Source of the DNA: Morella rubra
Lineage: Eukaryota; Streptophyta; Magnoliopsida; Fagales; Myricaceae
Length of the DNA stretch: 64,000 nucleotides
Assembly (NCBI GenBank): GCA_003952965.2
Contig: CM025854.1
Span: forward strand, 20,134,111-20,198,110
Direction of reading: 5' to 3'
Positions 22,021 to 36,200 of the stretch are shown in pieces. Position numbers and translations under genes: made by a program. The notes beneath the pieces are model-generated. The model did not search any database and had not been told where the DNA came from. It worked only from the letters and a program-made list of their open reading frames with translations. Numbering within the stretch: the stretch's first letter is position 1; each line of letters begins with the position of its first letter.

Positions 22021-24420
22021 ATGGTAACAATTTTTAAATGTAAAATAAAGTTGAATTTGAGAAGACTACCACTTAGGTAACTTGTCATTGACGGTATAGT
22101 TATTAGTTAACAATTTTGCTATGTTAACTAATAACCACGTAATTTACTAGTCAAAAGAATATGTGAACCCAGGAAATCCATAAAAAAAAAATATTTATAT
22201 GTTTAAAGAAATAACAAACAAAAATAAAAAGACCCCTATTTATTTTCGTATAGAATACAAGTAAAAATGGTTAGGAAACACAAGGTTGGAATAAAGTTTC
22301 CTTAACTTTTAATCCCATTAAGGACATAATAATATTATTCACGAGTGCGCTGGGAATGTTGTTCTATATCTACCACTGAGCAATCAACAACCTCTGACAT
22401 ATTTCAAGATAAAAACGACAGGCATCTATGCAAATTCATCCTACTCTAGGAGTTAAATATTATGATGATAAATCATAAGTAGAATATAATAATCAACGAC
22501 CTTTGATATATTTCGAGAGAAAAAAGAGGAAAATAGTTATTTATGCAAATTCATCCTACCTTAGGAGTTAAAATATGATGATGATAAATCATAATATATA
22601 AGAATATATTTATCAACTAATGAAAAAGAGGTCGACATTGTTTTTGAATAACAAATATAATTATACATTCGTAACTGCTATGATCGTATAAGCTAGCCCT
22701 CTTTCCGAGTTTAAGGCTTCTGGGCCCTCCTTTGCAAGTAAACCCCATGAGGTCCACGTCCCGTTGGCTTTTTTGGTAGGGCCTCCTTGTCCTTTGCCCA
22801 ACTGGATCGGGCAATTCTTGGCTAATCATCAAATATGGGTGCATTTTGATAATTTAAAGATTAAATATAATGAAATTTATAATTTAAATTCATAAATGTC
22901 ATTTATTAGGTCCGTTTGTTTGCTTATAAAATAAATTTTGTAATTTGTTTTATTTGTTTTCAAGTATTTGGCAAGTATCTTAAAATGAGGTCAAAGTAAA
23001 AGAGTTTCATATCAATTGTAAAAACTCTATTATTTTAAAGAAAACAAACTAACCTCAAATTTTCTGTAAATCAAATTTTTTTGGGGGAACATTATGCCCC
23101 ATATCTATCGGCACAAATCAGTAAGTTTTCCTCTAGTTCCAAAATATTTTATTCCTCTTTGTATGTTTAAAAGACAATCAATTCTTTGATTTTGCTGTTA
23201 AATTTCATGCAAAATAATCCAAATGTCCATCTAAGACAAAATTATTAAAAATCTTAATTTCTTTTTTAAAAATAAAAAAATGATATAAAATAAAAAAATA
23301 ATTTTTTTTTAAATAAAATTGAATTTGAAGGTTGCATATGATAGTTTTATATTTTTTTCTTTTCAGGCCACGAGGACATTTATCCCCTAGTTGACACATT
23401 TATCCCTTAGTTGGCTAGCGTCAATTGAATGACCAATTTTATCACAAAAGTGTAACTCATGCCAAAGGGTAGTCTAGTTAAGATTATATTTAAAATTCGC
23501 GTAAGCGCCGTTACATCTGTTGGCTATTGACAATAGGACGAGTGATTAATTTGTCTAAAAAAGTTACATAAGGATTCCAATGGTTGAAATCCATACTTGA
23601 GGGATTAAAATATCAAAAGTGTAAACTACGAACCTATACGATAATTAAGTTTTTTTTATGTAAGCATGTAAATTAATAAGCGTGTCAAACATTAAAAAAA
23701 AAATATTTTAAAAGAATAACCAAACACAGGATTTTTTTTTCTTGAAAACATTTCAGTGAAAAGGTTTTTAAGTAAAATAATAGTTTTACAAGCCAATAAA
23801 CCGACCCTATAGTTGAAGGGTTGGAAACGAATATTATCTCAAATAAAAGAAAATAAAGAAAGAGTCGGAGTGACAATTGCAAAAAAAAAAAAAAAACAAC
23901 GGCCATAAGTTGATTGTTACAAGATAACTCATTCACCTCATATAGGGAGTCAAAATTCAACGAGCCCCTCTCTTGTTCACCAACAATACAACCAGGGGCT
24001 CGGACTTAATATTATATTATTTTTTCCTAGGCAGGCCTTAATGTTATTTTTAGCAATAATTTGTTTGGGTACGTATTGTCATCTCCGTTCAATGTAAAAC
24101 AGAAAACATGTCCTCGGAAGGAAAAAAAGAAAAAAGCGAAGAAATATGAACTCTAACCAGTATGCGTGAGGTGGCATGGTCCATCCCGTTTCGCCGGCGT
24201 AGACTGCCCAACTTTTTTCTAGTTAGCCGCCGTTGCCCGTGCGCAGCTTGATTTAATTAAAAGAATACAAACATTAATGATAAGTTTTTGATTTTTTTTT
24301 TTGGCCACAAAATTTGAATTATTTCGGTCCCACCTCAAACCGAAAACACACCCGCGCCTGTCTCTCTCTCTCCCTCTCTAAGTTTGGACCATCCGCGTTG
24401 ATTTCACGTCCAGATCCTTG
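22021..24420. other. intergenic DNA upstream of HIT4
   Basis: AT-rich sequence with diverged repeat-like stretches (for example 22830-23060 and 23640-23900). The last 300 bp become richer in CG and CT, as expected near a promoter. No gene or RNA gene was recognised. Confidence 0.5.
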
Positions 24421-24424
24421 TAAC

Positions 24425-24577
24425 ATATATATAGAACTCTCTCTCTCTCTCTAGACCTTTCTCTCTGTAAGATTCATATTTCAAAATCCGGATCCACCGC
24501 TTTCGAATCAAGCCCCAAACCCTATCTCTTTCTCGCTCTAGATTTTCTCTTTCCATCTTTGTGAGCTCCGCATAACA
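24425..24577 (+). promoter_or_regulatory. HIT4 core promoter and 5'UTR
   Basis: A TATA box (ATATATATA at about 24425-24433) is followed by a CT-repeat tract and an untranslated leader up to the ATG at 24578. Transcription would start near 24455-24465 by usual spacing. Confidence 0.55.
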
Positions 24578-27500
24578 ATGAGGAAAGGAGCAAAGAGGAA
24601 AGCGAGCCAGAAGCAAGAAGCCAAGCCTGCGGAAGAGAGCCCCCAGGAGTCGAAGAAAGCAACTTCTCGAGCTAAGCGGGTCAAAGCCTCCAAGCCCGAG
24701 ACTGAGACCGAGACCGAGTACTTCGAGGACAGCCGCAACTTGGTATACAGGCTAATTTAGTTACACTTGCGAATTCAATCGAATTGGCGACATATTTGTT
24801 CTCTGCTTGTGTATGCTTGGATTGGTTTGTTGTCGTTTTGATTTCCTGTAACGAGCTTTTTGTTTTGGAGAATATTTATAGTAGCATTGTACGAGTTGTT
24901 AAAATTGTTGGAGCCCCTAGCTCTGCTACTGGATCGGCTTAAACTACTGCCATAGTGTTTGCATTGCACAAATTTGTTAGTGATTAATTTCTTTTCGAAG
25001 TTCCTTAATATTGAAGTCGAGCATGCAAAACTCTATTTCATTCTCTCCAATTAGTTGCTGACCAAATCACTGAATGGAAGGATACTGATGTTTTATGGTT
25101 TTCAAAGAATGTTTAAATAGTTATCCGAGTTAACTAATTCCATGCGGAGGGATTAGTTGAGTGGATATTTCTGCTATATTAAGTTTTCAAATGGTTCATA
25201 GAAAAGATGAATTCAACTATAGCCTTATTACATTGCTCTTCTTCTTCTTCTTCCCCCCCCCCCCTTTATTAACTTTTACTGGACCTGAAACTTGAATTGT
25301 AGCTTTTCTAAACAGTAATATCGCAAGCATATCATTTAGATGGTAGTACTCTTGCTTGATCTTCATTTACACTTCGATGTCTGCATGGTATTGGGGCACA
25401 TATCACTGATAGTTAGAAGTTGTTATCTGAGTATGTTTTGTTCGTTGTCTTGCTTATGCAGGAAGATCTATGGAAGAAAGCATTCCCTGTTGGAACAGAG
25501 GTTTGCTAGATTTTTTGATTCTCTCATATTATGTTCTTGTTATTGTTCCTTTGTGGCTTATGTGTCATAGTGAAATGATACCAGTGGGACCAATTGGACT
25601 CAGTTTACCAATTCAAGTGGAATTTCTCTAACCTAGAAGTAAGTCAAAAACTTATCATTGCCTTTACTTTAAAAGGGCTAACTAGAATGATTAGTTCTCA
25701 TTGGAATGTTCTGCTTGTGGTTAGGATGCATTTGAAGAAGGGGGAAAGCTACATGGGAAGAAAGTATATATTTTTGGTTCGACAGAACGTGAGTTTCCTA
25801 CAGACTTGGATACCTTATGTTTCAGATTCCCTGGTAGAATTTCTGAGAAATATTTCTCTTTCCGTCTATTGATATGTCATTAGATCTTAGCTACCAAGTT
25901 GCACTAGATCACTTATTTCCCCTTTTCACATTTTTTTTCTTTCATGTTTATTCTTACATTTTGTTCTGGTACTGCAGCTCAATTGGTCTCTTTCAAGGGT
26001 GAAAGCAAAGTTATCTGCATACCCGTTATAGTTGCTGTAAGTTATTCAGTATTGTTGCTTCTGCATGCCAGTTTGGAACTAAGATGATTAATTTAGGCAA
26101 TTTACGCAACAATCAATTGTATGTGAAGTTAGCTTGTTAGGCAGACAATTTTGCAGCTGCTTGATATCATATATTGTGACAACTTGGCCATGGTTTTTTT
26201 CATCTTTTTTTAAGAATCGATGGTGGACTTTTTGTTACCCCTTTTGCTTGGTTTATATACGCATCATTATCATGCTTGAGTTTTTTTTTTTTTTACTATT
26301 TCCCTGGTTTTGCTTCAAGTTTGAATCTTTTTTAATCTGCAGCCTAGAATGTTTTATTTAATGGTTTATCATGGTCGATGGGAGCACAAGAGTACTTCAT
26401 GTTTCTTGTTTGTCAATTGATTTAGTTCCTTTTTCTTGTTTTACAGATTGTATCTCCCTTCCCTCCTTCTGATAAGATTGGGATTAACTCTGTTCAGAGG
26501 GAGGCTGAGGAAATTATTCCCATGAAACAAATGAAAATGGACTGGGTTCCTTATATTCCTCTAGAGAATAGGTATGCCATATTGTAATTGCCAGTTATCT
26601 GAACTGATTTCGTGGGACATTCCTCATGGGCATCTTCAAAATTCTTTATCTGATTTCTGATGTAATTGATAATTTGATTTTTTTACAGAGGCAGCCAAGT
26701 TGATAAACTGCACTCTCAAATATTTATCTTGAGCTGCACTCAAAGAAGGTAGTATTTGGTTGCATTCTCTGTATCCCACTCTCTCCCCTCTTTGTATTTT
26801 GTTGCATAAATTGTTATGCATGCTTTCTTTCTTTCATTTGAATGAACCCTATCTTTGCAGATTAGTACCTTCCACATTGAACTATCCGTGTGGCTGATAG
26901 TCCTCACTGCCTCTAATGTTGACATGAGTTGGTTGCAAGTTTATGTTTATAGTCGTGGATGAAAAAAAAGTGAAATGTAGTGAGTTTTGAAGAGAGTTTT
27001 TAATTAGAGAGATCTGAAAATTTTCTAAAAGAACATCAAGGGGTTTGTGGCTGCAACCAAGCGTCTTTCAGCCTAAAGCAACCCTTAAACTTCTGTTTAA
27101 AACCCCTAAGAATGCCAACATGATACCTTGCTAAGACTTCTACAAATATCATCTCATAGAATTCTAATGAGATCCCACTATTAGCAAACTTGAACTTCAC
27201 AGAACCCCCTTTACCAAAGTTACTCAATGGTCTTTGCAAGACTTGCTTGTACAGGAGCATAATCATAATGTAAGATGGAAGAATCTAAACATGCTCATTT
27301 GAAAAGCAAGGTGAGAAGCTTTTCAATTGGCTCAACAAGCATCAAAACAAAACATAAATGGGAAAATTTTCTACCAGCATACCCCTGGATGCCTAAAAAG
27401 AAAGAAAAAGCTAAGTGTTGGTAGATGTTTGGGGGCTCGAGCAGCACTACAGAAACCAAATTTCAGAATTAGTTGCAAGGCTTTTTGAGGTCTGGTGAAC

Positions 27501-30500
27501 TTTGTCATAGGGTCTCTTAGAGTTGATGAGGCTTGCTTGAGCTTTAGGGCTGACTGTGTTTTTTTTTTGGGAATTGTGAAAGTATACCAGGTGTGATTGA
27601 GTTTCTCAAAATTTTCATAGAAGAGCATATTGCTGGAAACTCTCTGAAGATCATTATTTGGGAGTGAAACAATTTACATAAGTCTTTATAATCTGGAGGC
27701 TCTTGTGATTGCAAGTATAGTCTACAGATCAACTTAACTTTTATGCTGATGCTGATCACTTTGTGATGTTTGGGAGCCAATATTTTGGGCCCCAATAAAA
27801 TAATTCTCCAAAATTCTTTCTCTCCCCATTAAATCATCACTTTTCACTCCAAATAAATATAAAAAATTCATTCAAATCTATCTTTTCACTTTTTCACCAA
27901 CTCCAACACCCCAAAATTTTAAACACCCCAACTTTTAACAATCAAACGCCACCATAATTAGAGGATAGGTCAACAAATTCATGGGCCATGACTACAGCCT
28001 AGACCTAAAATTTTTTGAAGTTGCATGATACCCAGTGCTTAAGAGATTCCAATAAGGCAGAACAATGGCAGAATGAAAACCAGAAACTAGAAGGTGTACA
28101 TAGATTTTTAGTCCATAAACCCTGTTAGTTGTTTTAATTTTGTTCCGACAGTTTTTACAACTACATCCTTTCATTGTTAAAGCCCTTTCAATTCTTTTCA
28201 ATGCGTTCTTTTGCTGACATGGTGTAACCCACCTTACTTGGCATGTGCTAGAGGAACATCTGATATTGAGGCTGATTTTATTTTTCTTTTGTTTGTATTA
28301 AAATATAAATTATGTTTCTCTTTTCCTTTTTCCATTGTGTATGTTTCTTCTAATTTTTCCTCCTACTTTGGTTTCTCCTAGGGTTTCACATTCCCCTTGA
28401 CCTCTGCCATCTTGAATTTAGCCAACAACTAAAGCTTGAGTGGGTGTGGGTGTGGGATAAAGGGAAATAGTATAGAAGTTGGGGACTTGAGTGAGGACCT
28501 TTCTTGTTTTCTCACTAATTGGCCCATAGCCATCATTATCAGTAATAAGAACTGCCGCTCAACGAGGTATTGTGCAGTACTTGGGAGAACCAGTTCAAGA
28601 CAATGCCTTTGACTGTTAGTGTATCAGATCCCCACTTAGTGTATTTCATGTTTTTAATGGTTGTTATGCATCATATACAATTTTAATTCGGATGAAAGCA
28701 TGATGTTTTTCGAGGGTTTTGGTTTTATTTCTTGTCTAAAACAATATAGTAACATATATTGTTACTCTTGGTTATAAATTGTTTGTGCAGAGCTGCTTTA
28801 AAACACTTGAAGATAGACCGTATCAAGAAATATGAGTACTGTTTGCCTTGTAAGTTCTCATGCTACTATTAGTCTAACCTGTTGAGTTGAGAAACTGTAT
28901 AGAAAACTTATATTGATAAAATCATGGAAGCTTTGGAAGAAGACCAATACTTTGTTCGGCCATCTTTTGTCACTTATTTTTGTTGTTGAGGAATACAGAG
29001 ATTAAATCATGTTCACCTCTATTCCATCATATGTTACTTTGCCAGTATTTAATTTGCTTGATTCTTGTTGCAGATTTCTACCATCCCTTCAAGCAAGACG
29101 AGCTTGAGCAAAGCACTGAGGTTCAAATAATTTATCCAGCTGAACCAAAGCCGGTAAGCTACAAAATATGATTCTGAAAAAAAATGATGCTTACCATTGA
29201 GGTTTATATAATTTTTCCAGCTGAACTAAACCGGTGGGGTACAAAATATGATTCTGAAAAAGATGATGCTTATCATTGAGGTTCCAATAATTATCTGAGT
29301 AACCCTACATTATGATTGTACATAGCGTCGATGCTCAATGGATTTGGAATACTTATGATTGATGGACTGCTTAATTTCATGTAAAATTGATTTGTCTTTT
29401 TGTCCCTGCAGGTTTTCTGTGAATTTGATTGGGAGTTAGATAACACTGAGGTACGGAATCAGCATTTGGTGTTTGTCTTCTAGTATGTGCTAGCCTTCAG
29501 TTGTGACGTTTTAGTCACGTGGTCTGCTCGCTTCACTTTATTTGCATGATGATTGAGCCTATCAGTTTAGTTATCATGATTTTTATGCCGTGAAGTTTTG
29601 ACCCTGTGTTTTACAATTGAAGAATTGGTTTCACAACATTCTCCTTATAAGATTTTTTTGGTTTGCTCTGGCATTCAGTTTTTGACAGACTTCTGTTTTC
29701 TGGCATAACTTGCATCTACTTTTTACATTATTGGGTGTAATGTGGAGTATCTGCACTGAGTAATTGCTTGAAAAGGCTAAAAAGAATGAGAAAATGAAAG
29801 TGTATCTTGTACTAACTGCACCTAATATTTGTAGGAGTTCACAGACAATCTGATCCAGGAGGAGGAATTGTCTGAAGATCAAAAGGATGCCTTTATGGTA
29901 AAATTATTAAATGATATGCCAGTAATGCGTAGTTTTACAATCTCTACGTGTCAGTACTTGAAGCTGATCCTTTATTCCCCCCTCTCTCCTCTTTCAGGAG
30001 TTTGTGAGGGAGAAAGTTAGAGAAGCAAAGAAAGCTAACCGAGAGGTAGTTACTCAGGAGAGATGATGTCCTAAGTTTTTTTCTTTCAAAAGCATACACT
30101 TTTTTGAGCGGGTTTACTAAGTTCTTTTGTAGGCAAGGGAAGCCCGGAAGAAAGTCCTTGAAGAGATGAGTGAAGAAAAAAAGGTCGCATTTCAGAGTAT
30201 GAGGTTTTACAAGTTCTACCCTGTGCAAACACCAGATACACCTGACATATCAAATGTTAAGGTAAATATTTGGAAATCACTGCTCTATCCATTTCAGGGA
30301 TGTGCAAATTAATTGGAGTTTTGGTTAGAGCCTTTATTTTTCTTCGTTTTCATCTCTCGTTTTTTTTCTTTTCCTCAAAAAATCTGCAAGGACTTCAGTT
30401 TTGAGTGCTACTAAATTATCTGTTAGAAGTTTGATTTCTTTTTCATGGGGTTAATGGTATTAAATCTGTGTAGACATGTACTGCATGCTGACAGAAGGGA

Positions 30501-31814
30501 TATAAGGTTAAGATGTCTTGGGTAATAACTTTATGAGTTATAACTTCTTGTGCTCAAATCGGTTCGTGGCGCCACTTTCATGAATTTTTCCAATTGTTAA
30601 TATTTTTTTGATTGTGTCAATCTGATAAAGTAAGATTTTTGTTTGAATGGGGTGCACTTGTGAGTTAGTACAACTTGTGGTCTGGTAAGAATTTACTGCT
30701 TCCAACCATCCCTTTAAAAAACAAAAAGAGTTTGCTGTTTAATAATGTATTTCAGGAATGGTTGATCTGTCATCTGAGATTATATTAGTCCATATGATAC
30801 TATGAAGGCTTCAACTTTCTGTCCGAAGAAATTTTTCCCTCTATACTTGTAGCATTTAAAAACAGAAAAAATCAGTCCGGTAAAAAATGAGGTTTTAACC
30901 AGTGCTAAACCTGTCGTTTGCCTTGCAGTCCCAAGTACAAAAAATAAAAATAGAAGCTCAAGGGGCCCGGAGAATTTGTATCAGTGCTTAGTTGTGCATT
31001 GAGGATTTTGAGCATTATTTGTCAAAAATTATCCTTGCATTCACATCGGATATGACTCACTTTCAATTTGTGTTTATTTTGAAACTGGGCCCCCTTTTGA
31101 TTATTTGCTTCAATTTGTGTAATGTGCATGTGTATGAAATGAGCGGTTGATTCTTTGAGAGTCCTATTCTTTGACACTCGATGTCAGGCGCCTTGGCTTG
31201 ATAAAAGTTTCTTAGGTATTATTATGTTTCTTTCTTAATAGAGAAAAAAGTGCCCGTTTAACCTTTACAACATACTGTTTTTTTGCCCTTTTTGTGGAAT
31301 CTGAAAGTCTTGCAAATTTATAAGCACTTGATGTGGTGTGCTGAACATAATTTCTGCAAATAGAGGCGGAACTTAAGAGAGTAGGAATTGGACAATGTAG
31401 TGCTTACTGAGATGTATACTTCATGAATTTCGGGATTGAATGAGAGGCAGTTTTGTCACCTTAAGTTCGAATGATTAATTTTACAATCCCTATGCTCACA
31501 GAAAGTTTGGAGAAAAAAAAAATGCCATCCCATATGGAAAGTTGGCATAGAGAGAGCATATTTATTTCAAACTTTTGACTATTACTGGAGAAGCAGGTTG
31601 TCTCCACAATATTCTGGGTTGGATTAGTTTCATCTTTCTGCAGGGGCTTTGATAAATATTTTTTAAAGTAGGGGACCCTGCATACAATTAGTTTTGTGTT
31701 GTCTTTCAGTAAATTCGACTTTGGATATAATGACAGTAATTATTTGTTGGTTGTTTTGGCTTGCAGGCTCCATTCATTAACAGATATTACGGGAAGGCTC
31801 ATGAGATTCTGTGA
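24578..31814 (+). CDS. HIT4: HEAT INTOLERANT 4 (HIT4)-like protein, 14 exons
   Basis: Chromatin-associated plant protein. Arabidopsis HIT4 is needed for heat tolerance, heat-induced chromocentre decondensation and release of transcriptional silencing. Exons by sequence: 24578-24742, 25462-25500, 25585-25638, 25725-25788, 25978-26036, 26447-26571, 26689-26748, 28791-28849, 29074-29153, 29412-29450, 29835-29897, 29998-30045, 30133-30261, 31767-31814. All introns are GT-AG and the phases agree, giving 343 residues. The N-terminus is basic (MRKGAKRKASQ, then KRVKASKPE). The core includes PSDKIGINSVQREAEEI, MDWVPYIPLE and SQIFILSCTQRR. A charged helix (FVREKVREAKKANREARE) leads to the family C-terminus PVQTPDTPDISNVKAPFI and YYGKAHEIL. 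Intron 7 is long (2.0 kb) and hosts a MITE. Intron 9 contains decayed copies of exon 9. The exon structure appears complete and intact. Confidence 0.93.
27765..27950 (-). mobile_element. MITE family A, copy 2 (in HIT4 intron 7)
   Basis: Begins GATGTTTGGGAGCCAATATT and ends AACTTTTAACAATCAAACGC. Imperfect terminal inverted repeats (TGTTTGGGAG against CGTTTGATTG) and reverse-complement similarity to 20865-21050 support the call. It is non-coding and lies well inside the intron, away from splice sites. Confidence 0.65.
29119..29300 (+). repeat. about 80-bp tandem repeat duplicating the end of HIT4 exon 9
   Basis: Unit 1 covers the last 35 bp of exon 9 (GAGGTTCAAATAATTTATCC onward), its donor and 45 bp of intron. 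Unit 2 (about 29199-29277) repeats all of this with changes. A partial third unit starts at about 29278 (GAGGTTCCAATAATTATC). In unit 2 the donor reads CCGGTGGGG instead of CCGGTAAGC. Confidence 0.85.
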
Positions 31815-33267
31815 TTGATCTCAAGGATATGATAATGGCCGATTGATGATCTAGGCCTGCTATGGTAGCCAAAGCAGTTCAGATGCCCAAAGATTTTGTC
31901 CATTACTCTGAAGTTTTGGAGGCAAGCCCCTGTTGCCTCCTGACGTACTTCCTTTGATCAGTTTGTAGGTTTTTCGGGAAAAAGATGTAAACTAGTAGTT
32001 CCAGAATTTTTAGACAAGCAAACGAGGAGCTCTTTTCACATAGGGAGGAAATGGTAGGATATGTTCTCGAGGCTTTTCAATTGTCAAACGAATTCTTAAG
32101 CATACGAGTTGCGAACTTGCGATCTCTCGGCGTCTCAAGTTTGTGTGATTTTCCCATTAATCTCGGTAACATTTGTTCTGATTCGATTTATTTCAGTTTT
32201 GTATGACCAAAAATTCCTATCTTGTAAACAATAAGAATGATGACGAAGTCCGTCTCTATCCCTGCTCTTTTCCCCCCAAGTGTAAGTCAGTATCCTTAAA
32301 TTATTTGCCTCTTTATTATCGTTGTATTTTTTTTTTCTTGGCTTCTTGAAATGCGAGGAAAAAAGAAACTCCAAGGTGCCTCAATAAGTTTGTTGTGGGA
32401 GAGGCAATTAGACTCTTAAAGAGAACTATTTTAAGAAGAATAATCACTTTATACCCTCAAACTATCAAAATAATCACAAACAAGAGTCTGAGTATCAATT
32501 TTAGCACATTGAGTTTTAAAAACTATCAAATTTTATCAATTTGTGCTCTTAAAAAAATCAATAATCAAACTTGTGTCATGTGTGTTATAATGAGTCTTGT
32601 GGTACGATTTTGACGGTCAAATTTTATTTTAGGGTTTAATTTAATTAATTGTGGATGTTAGAAAGCCTAATGTGTTAAGATTAATAATTTAGACTTCTAT
32701 TTAAAACTATATTAATAGTTAAATGCTCAAACAGATTTCATTGTCCCTGACTTGCTCAGAGAATGGCAGACTTCACAAGCCGTGAAAACCTCTCCTAAAA
32801 TCAAACAAACCTGGACACTCGAACAATGAAGATAAAAAATATGTAGAGGAGCTTCTCATGATATTTTTGTTCAAGATTCAAGCAAATAACGTAACTTCTG
32901 ATGAAAACACTCCCTGAGGTAATGGCTTACCAAGCAGAATTTGTACTCCTAGAAAAAGAGTTCAGTGGAATGCGTATCAGAGGATCAGCAAAAGACAAGT
33001 ACATTCAACGATAACACCAACCAATTGATCTTTTTTATCATTTTCAGCAGATACCGGATGATAAAGGAGCAAATGTTTATTGCTATAAAATACAACAGCT
33101 TCACATTACAGTTCACTTCTTCCTGACATTTCTGGGTCCAAAATCCTTTCATTTCACTAGAGACCCAAATGGGGGTAAAAAAATACAAAGCTCCTATAAT
33201 AACATACATGAATTACATAACCCCAAGTGTGCCCAAGGATCAAAAACCAATGCTGAGGCAGAATGAG
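31815..33267. other. HIT4-CPR5 convergent intergenic region
   Basis: Contains the 3' untranslated regions of the two tail-to-tail genes and AT-rich spacer. Nothing else was recognised. Confidence 0.5.
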
Positions 33268-36200
33268 TCAAAGCTCTTCCCGGTGCTCCCAATCACCTGT
33301 AAACATATGATCTCTCACCAGCACTGAAAAGTGATCTTTCCATTCACCAAGGCTTGCAAATGGCAACAGACCACAGGATAGTGGCAGAAACAAGAACAAG
33401 ATTGCATTGAACATAAATTTGCGGATCCAGTAGGGAAATACCGCATTGCCTTTTGTCACTCGAGACACATTAACAGGTACATAGAGGATATGGAACAAAG
33501 CTGACGTAAAGACATTAGAAATGAAATGCAGAAAGCAGAGCGCCTCCCAATACAGAAGCCAATGATATCCACTGCCTCCCAGTGTGTCCACACAAAGCTT
33601 GCCTGCAAAGCCACAGGCAATTCCTAGCAGCAAAATCAAGAAAGTGCCTGGCAGTATCTGTTTTGTTGTTCCTGAACGCAGGAGAAGCAAATAAGCGGTT
33701 GTAAGAATCATTAGGACACCAAAAAGCATTCGGCTCACAACTTGAATCTGACACTTCAAGACATGCAGCCCAGAACTGAAAGTTGCCATTGGCTTTGGGA
33801 TCCACCAAGACTTGGACTCCTGAAACAGAGAACGCATCATCAAATGTTTCCAAAACAAGTAACATAACACGGGGAAAAATCGCAGCGTTTTTTCTTTTCA
33901 AAAGAAATTGTCAGTTCTATGTTGAGTAGTTTGTAGTGCTCTCTTGCCTAAGTAAGAGCTGCCAATCTCAAGGATCAGTTTTCAAAATGAGTGGCAGCAA
34001 CAGAAGTGAACAACCAATAGAACATCAGAGGACAGAAGTCCTAAATTTTTTTTGGAGAACTCGCATTGCTTTGGAAATATGATTCTGTAATGGGTGAATA
34101 TATTTAAGGCATACAGTCCATTTAGAAGAGCAATCCTATTGTTTTGCCTGTATCATTCTATTTGGCTGACATGATTTTGGGGTACAATCTAAATAGAAGA
34201 GCAATCGTATTGTTTTGCCTCTATCATTCTATTTGGATGACATGATTTTGGGCTACAATCTTTCAACCATCATCAAATTCGGTCTACATACACCTATGTA
34301 TGACAATACATACGCCTATTGTACTGTCACTCCTTTAATAAAGCTTATCTTACTTATATATAAAAAAAAAGAATTAAAAAGGTTGAACGCCAGAAAGAAA
34401 TAGTACTTGCCTTGACCGAAGGTGCACAAGATTCAGTAGCTTCAGCAATCCTTTTGTAAGAAAACACATAAGCAGCATACAGCAAGGAGGCTGACATGAT
34501 AAGCAAACCAGCAACAAGACAGTCTACACAGTTTCTGAGCAGCTCAGCATGTCTCATGTCTTCTAATTGACTCTTGAATTTTTCAGCTTTAAAGGATGCC
34601 TTTGATATACCCATGGCCAATTTTGACCTCTCCAGATGATTCGAATCGAAGTTTAGAGCCAGCTGTGTCTCTTTCAACTTCAACTTTTGCATTGAAAGAC
34701 TAATCTCCAAAGTCTTAAGGTCATTAGAACGGGTTTGCTCCATGACAGATTTCTGAATAGTGCTAATCATTGACTGCCCAATTTCAGGGCCAGAAGTGCT
34801 TGGCAAGATGCACGGCAGTTCATTTGTCTGCGCATGCAGGGCAAGCTCCAGATTACAGGAATCAGTTTGCATGTTCGCTGTCGTCTCTTCAATGGTATTT
34901 AATCTATCCCGAGTTACAAAAGTTTCCAAGATTGCCTCTGACTCCAAATCTTCTACACAAGAATTGGTGGTGTGTCCTTCTTTATTAAGACACATAGGTG
35001 AAGAAGAACCTTGTAAGTTTGCGTTGCTGAAGTGGTGTCCCCCCCTTTTTGAGTGAGATTCATTGATCAATCTAAGGGTCCTCAAGGTGCTTCCAAATGA
35101 TTTTTCAAAGTTCCTCGTAAAACAATCGAACTTCTCACCAAAGACCTGGTGCTGCGTAGGCAATCAAAAGAAGAGGCATAAAGAGATGAATTTAGCAGCT
35201 TGTATTCGAGTGGTGTTAATATGAACTCCAAGGGGAAACTTAACTTGTAAAATCAGAGTCATGGATGAGTCAGCAGTTTAAGGTCTGGCTTACATTGACT
35301 AAAGATTCTCGGACAGCTGATGTGCAGATCTACAAGCAAGAATAGACCAATACAAGTCAATGATTACAACTCAAATTTCAGCAAATATAACAACCAAGTT
35401 AAAAGCAGAATAACAAAGTTGCAAGCCCCAACAGGCTGAAAAGTTACCAAGATAATTGTGATCAATGGAATCACAGTTGTTAAGATGGGCAATAAACTAC
35501 TATGTCGTGTCAAACTATTCAATGACCATATGAAAGCGTATCAGACATGCAAAGAAAAAGAAAAAAAAAGCAAAGGAACATGTTCAGTGACTCCACAGAT
35601 CTTTTGTTGAGAGGCAAGGTTGAATAATAAGGTTAATCTGATGAGAAGGAAAAATACCATTGAAAGATGATCGACAGACATCCTTCCACCTGCTCTGTCT
35701 TTTGTTTCCAGAATCTACAATCAACAAATACCACACATATTAATGAACTTGGACTGTCTACCTTAAGTGGAAAAGCATAGGAATTATCTTTTACAGGATT
35801 TCACCTGAAACAAAATGATAGTATGAGATAGGTTAGAAAGTGGCAATAAATCTTTTAGCTAAATAAATTATAATCTTAATGGCAGTTCGAATTAACACCA
35901 GAACTTCTCAACAGCTCCCGTTCCTTTATGAGGTCCTTTAGTAAATAAATTATAAACTTAATGTCAGTTTGAAGTAAAACCATTAACACTACCCCAGAGC
36001 AGGTCCCCAGACACATATTTTGAGCCTCAGCTATTGGCTTTGAAATGATCAGGGTCTTGTCTTCAAGATTGAGAAACATAGAAGACACATGCATCAATCC
36101 TCAGTACTGCTGTCAAAGTTAAAAGCTAATAATAACAAGAAAAGCTCACAAAAAGCTCCTATAAGTGAATTAAAAACAAGCCTTTGCAGGCCAATAAACA

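Noticed and set aside
21529-22080. 183-codon frame rich in serine and leucine
   Set aside because: It is the translation of the CTT/CTC microsatellite inside a hAT-like element, with no sequence complexity of a protein.
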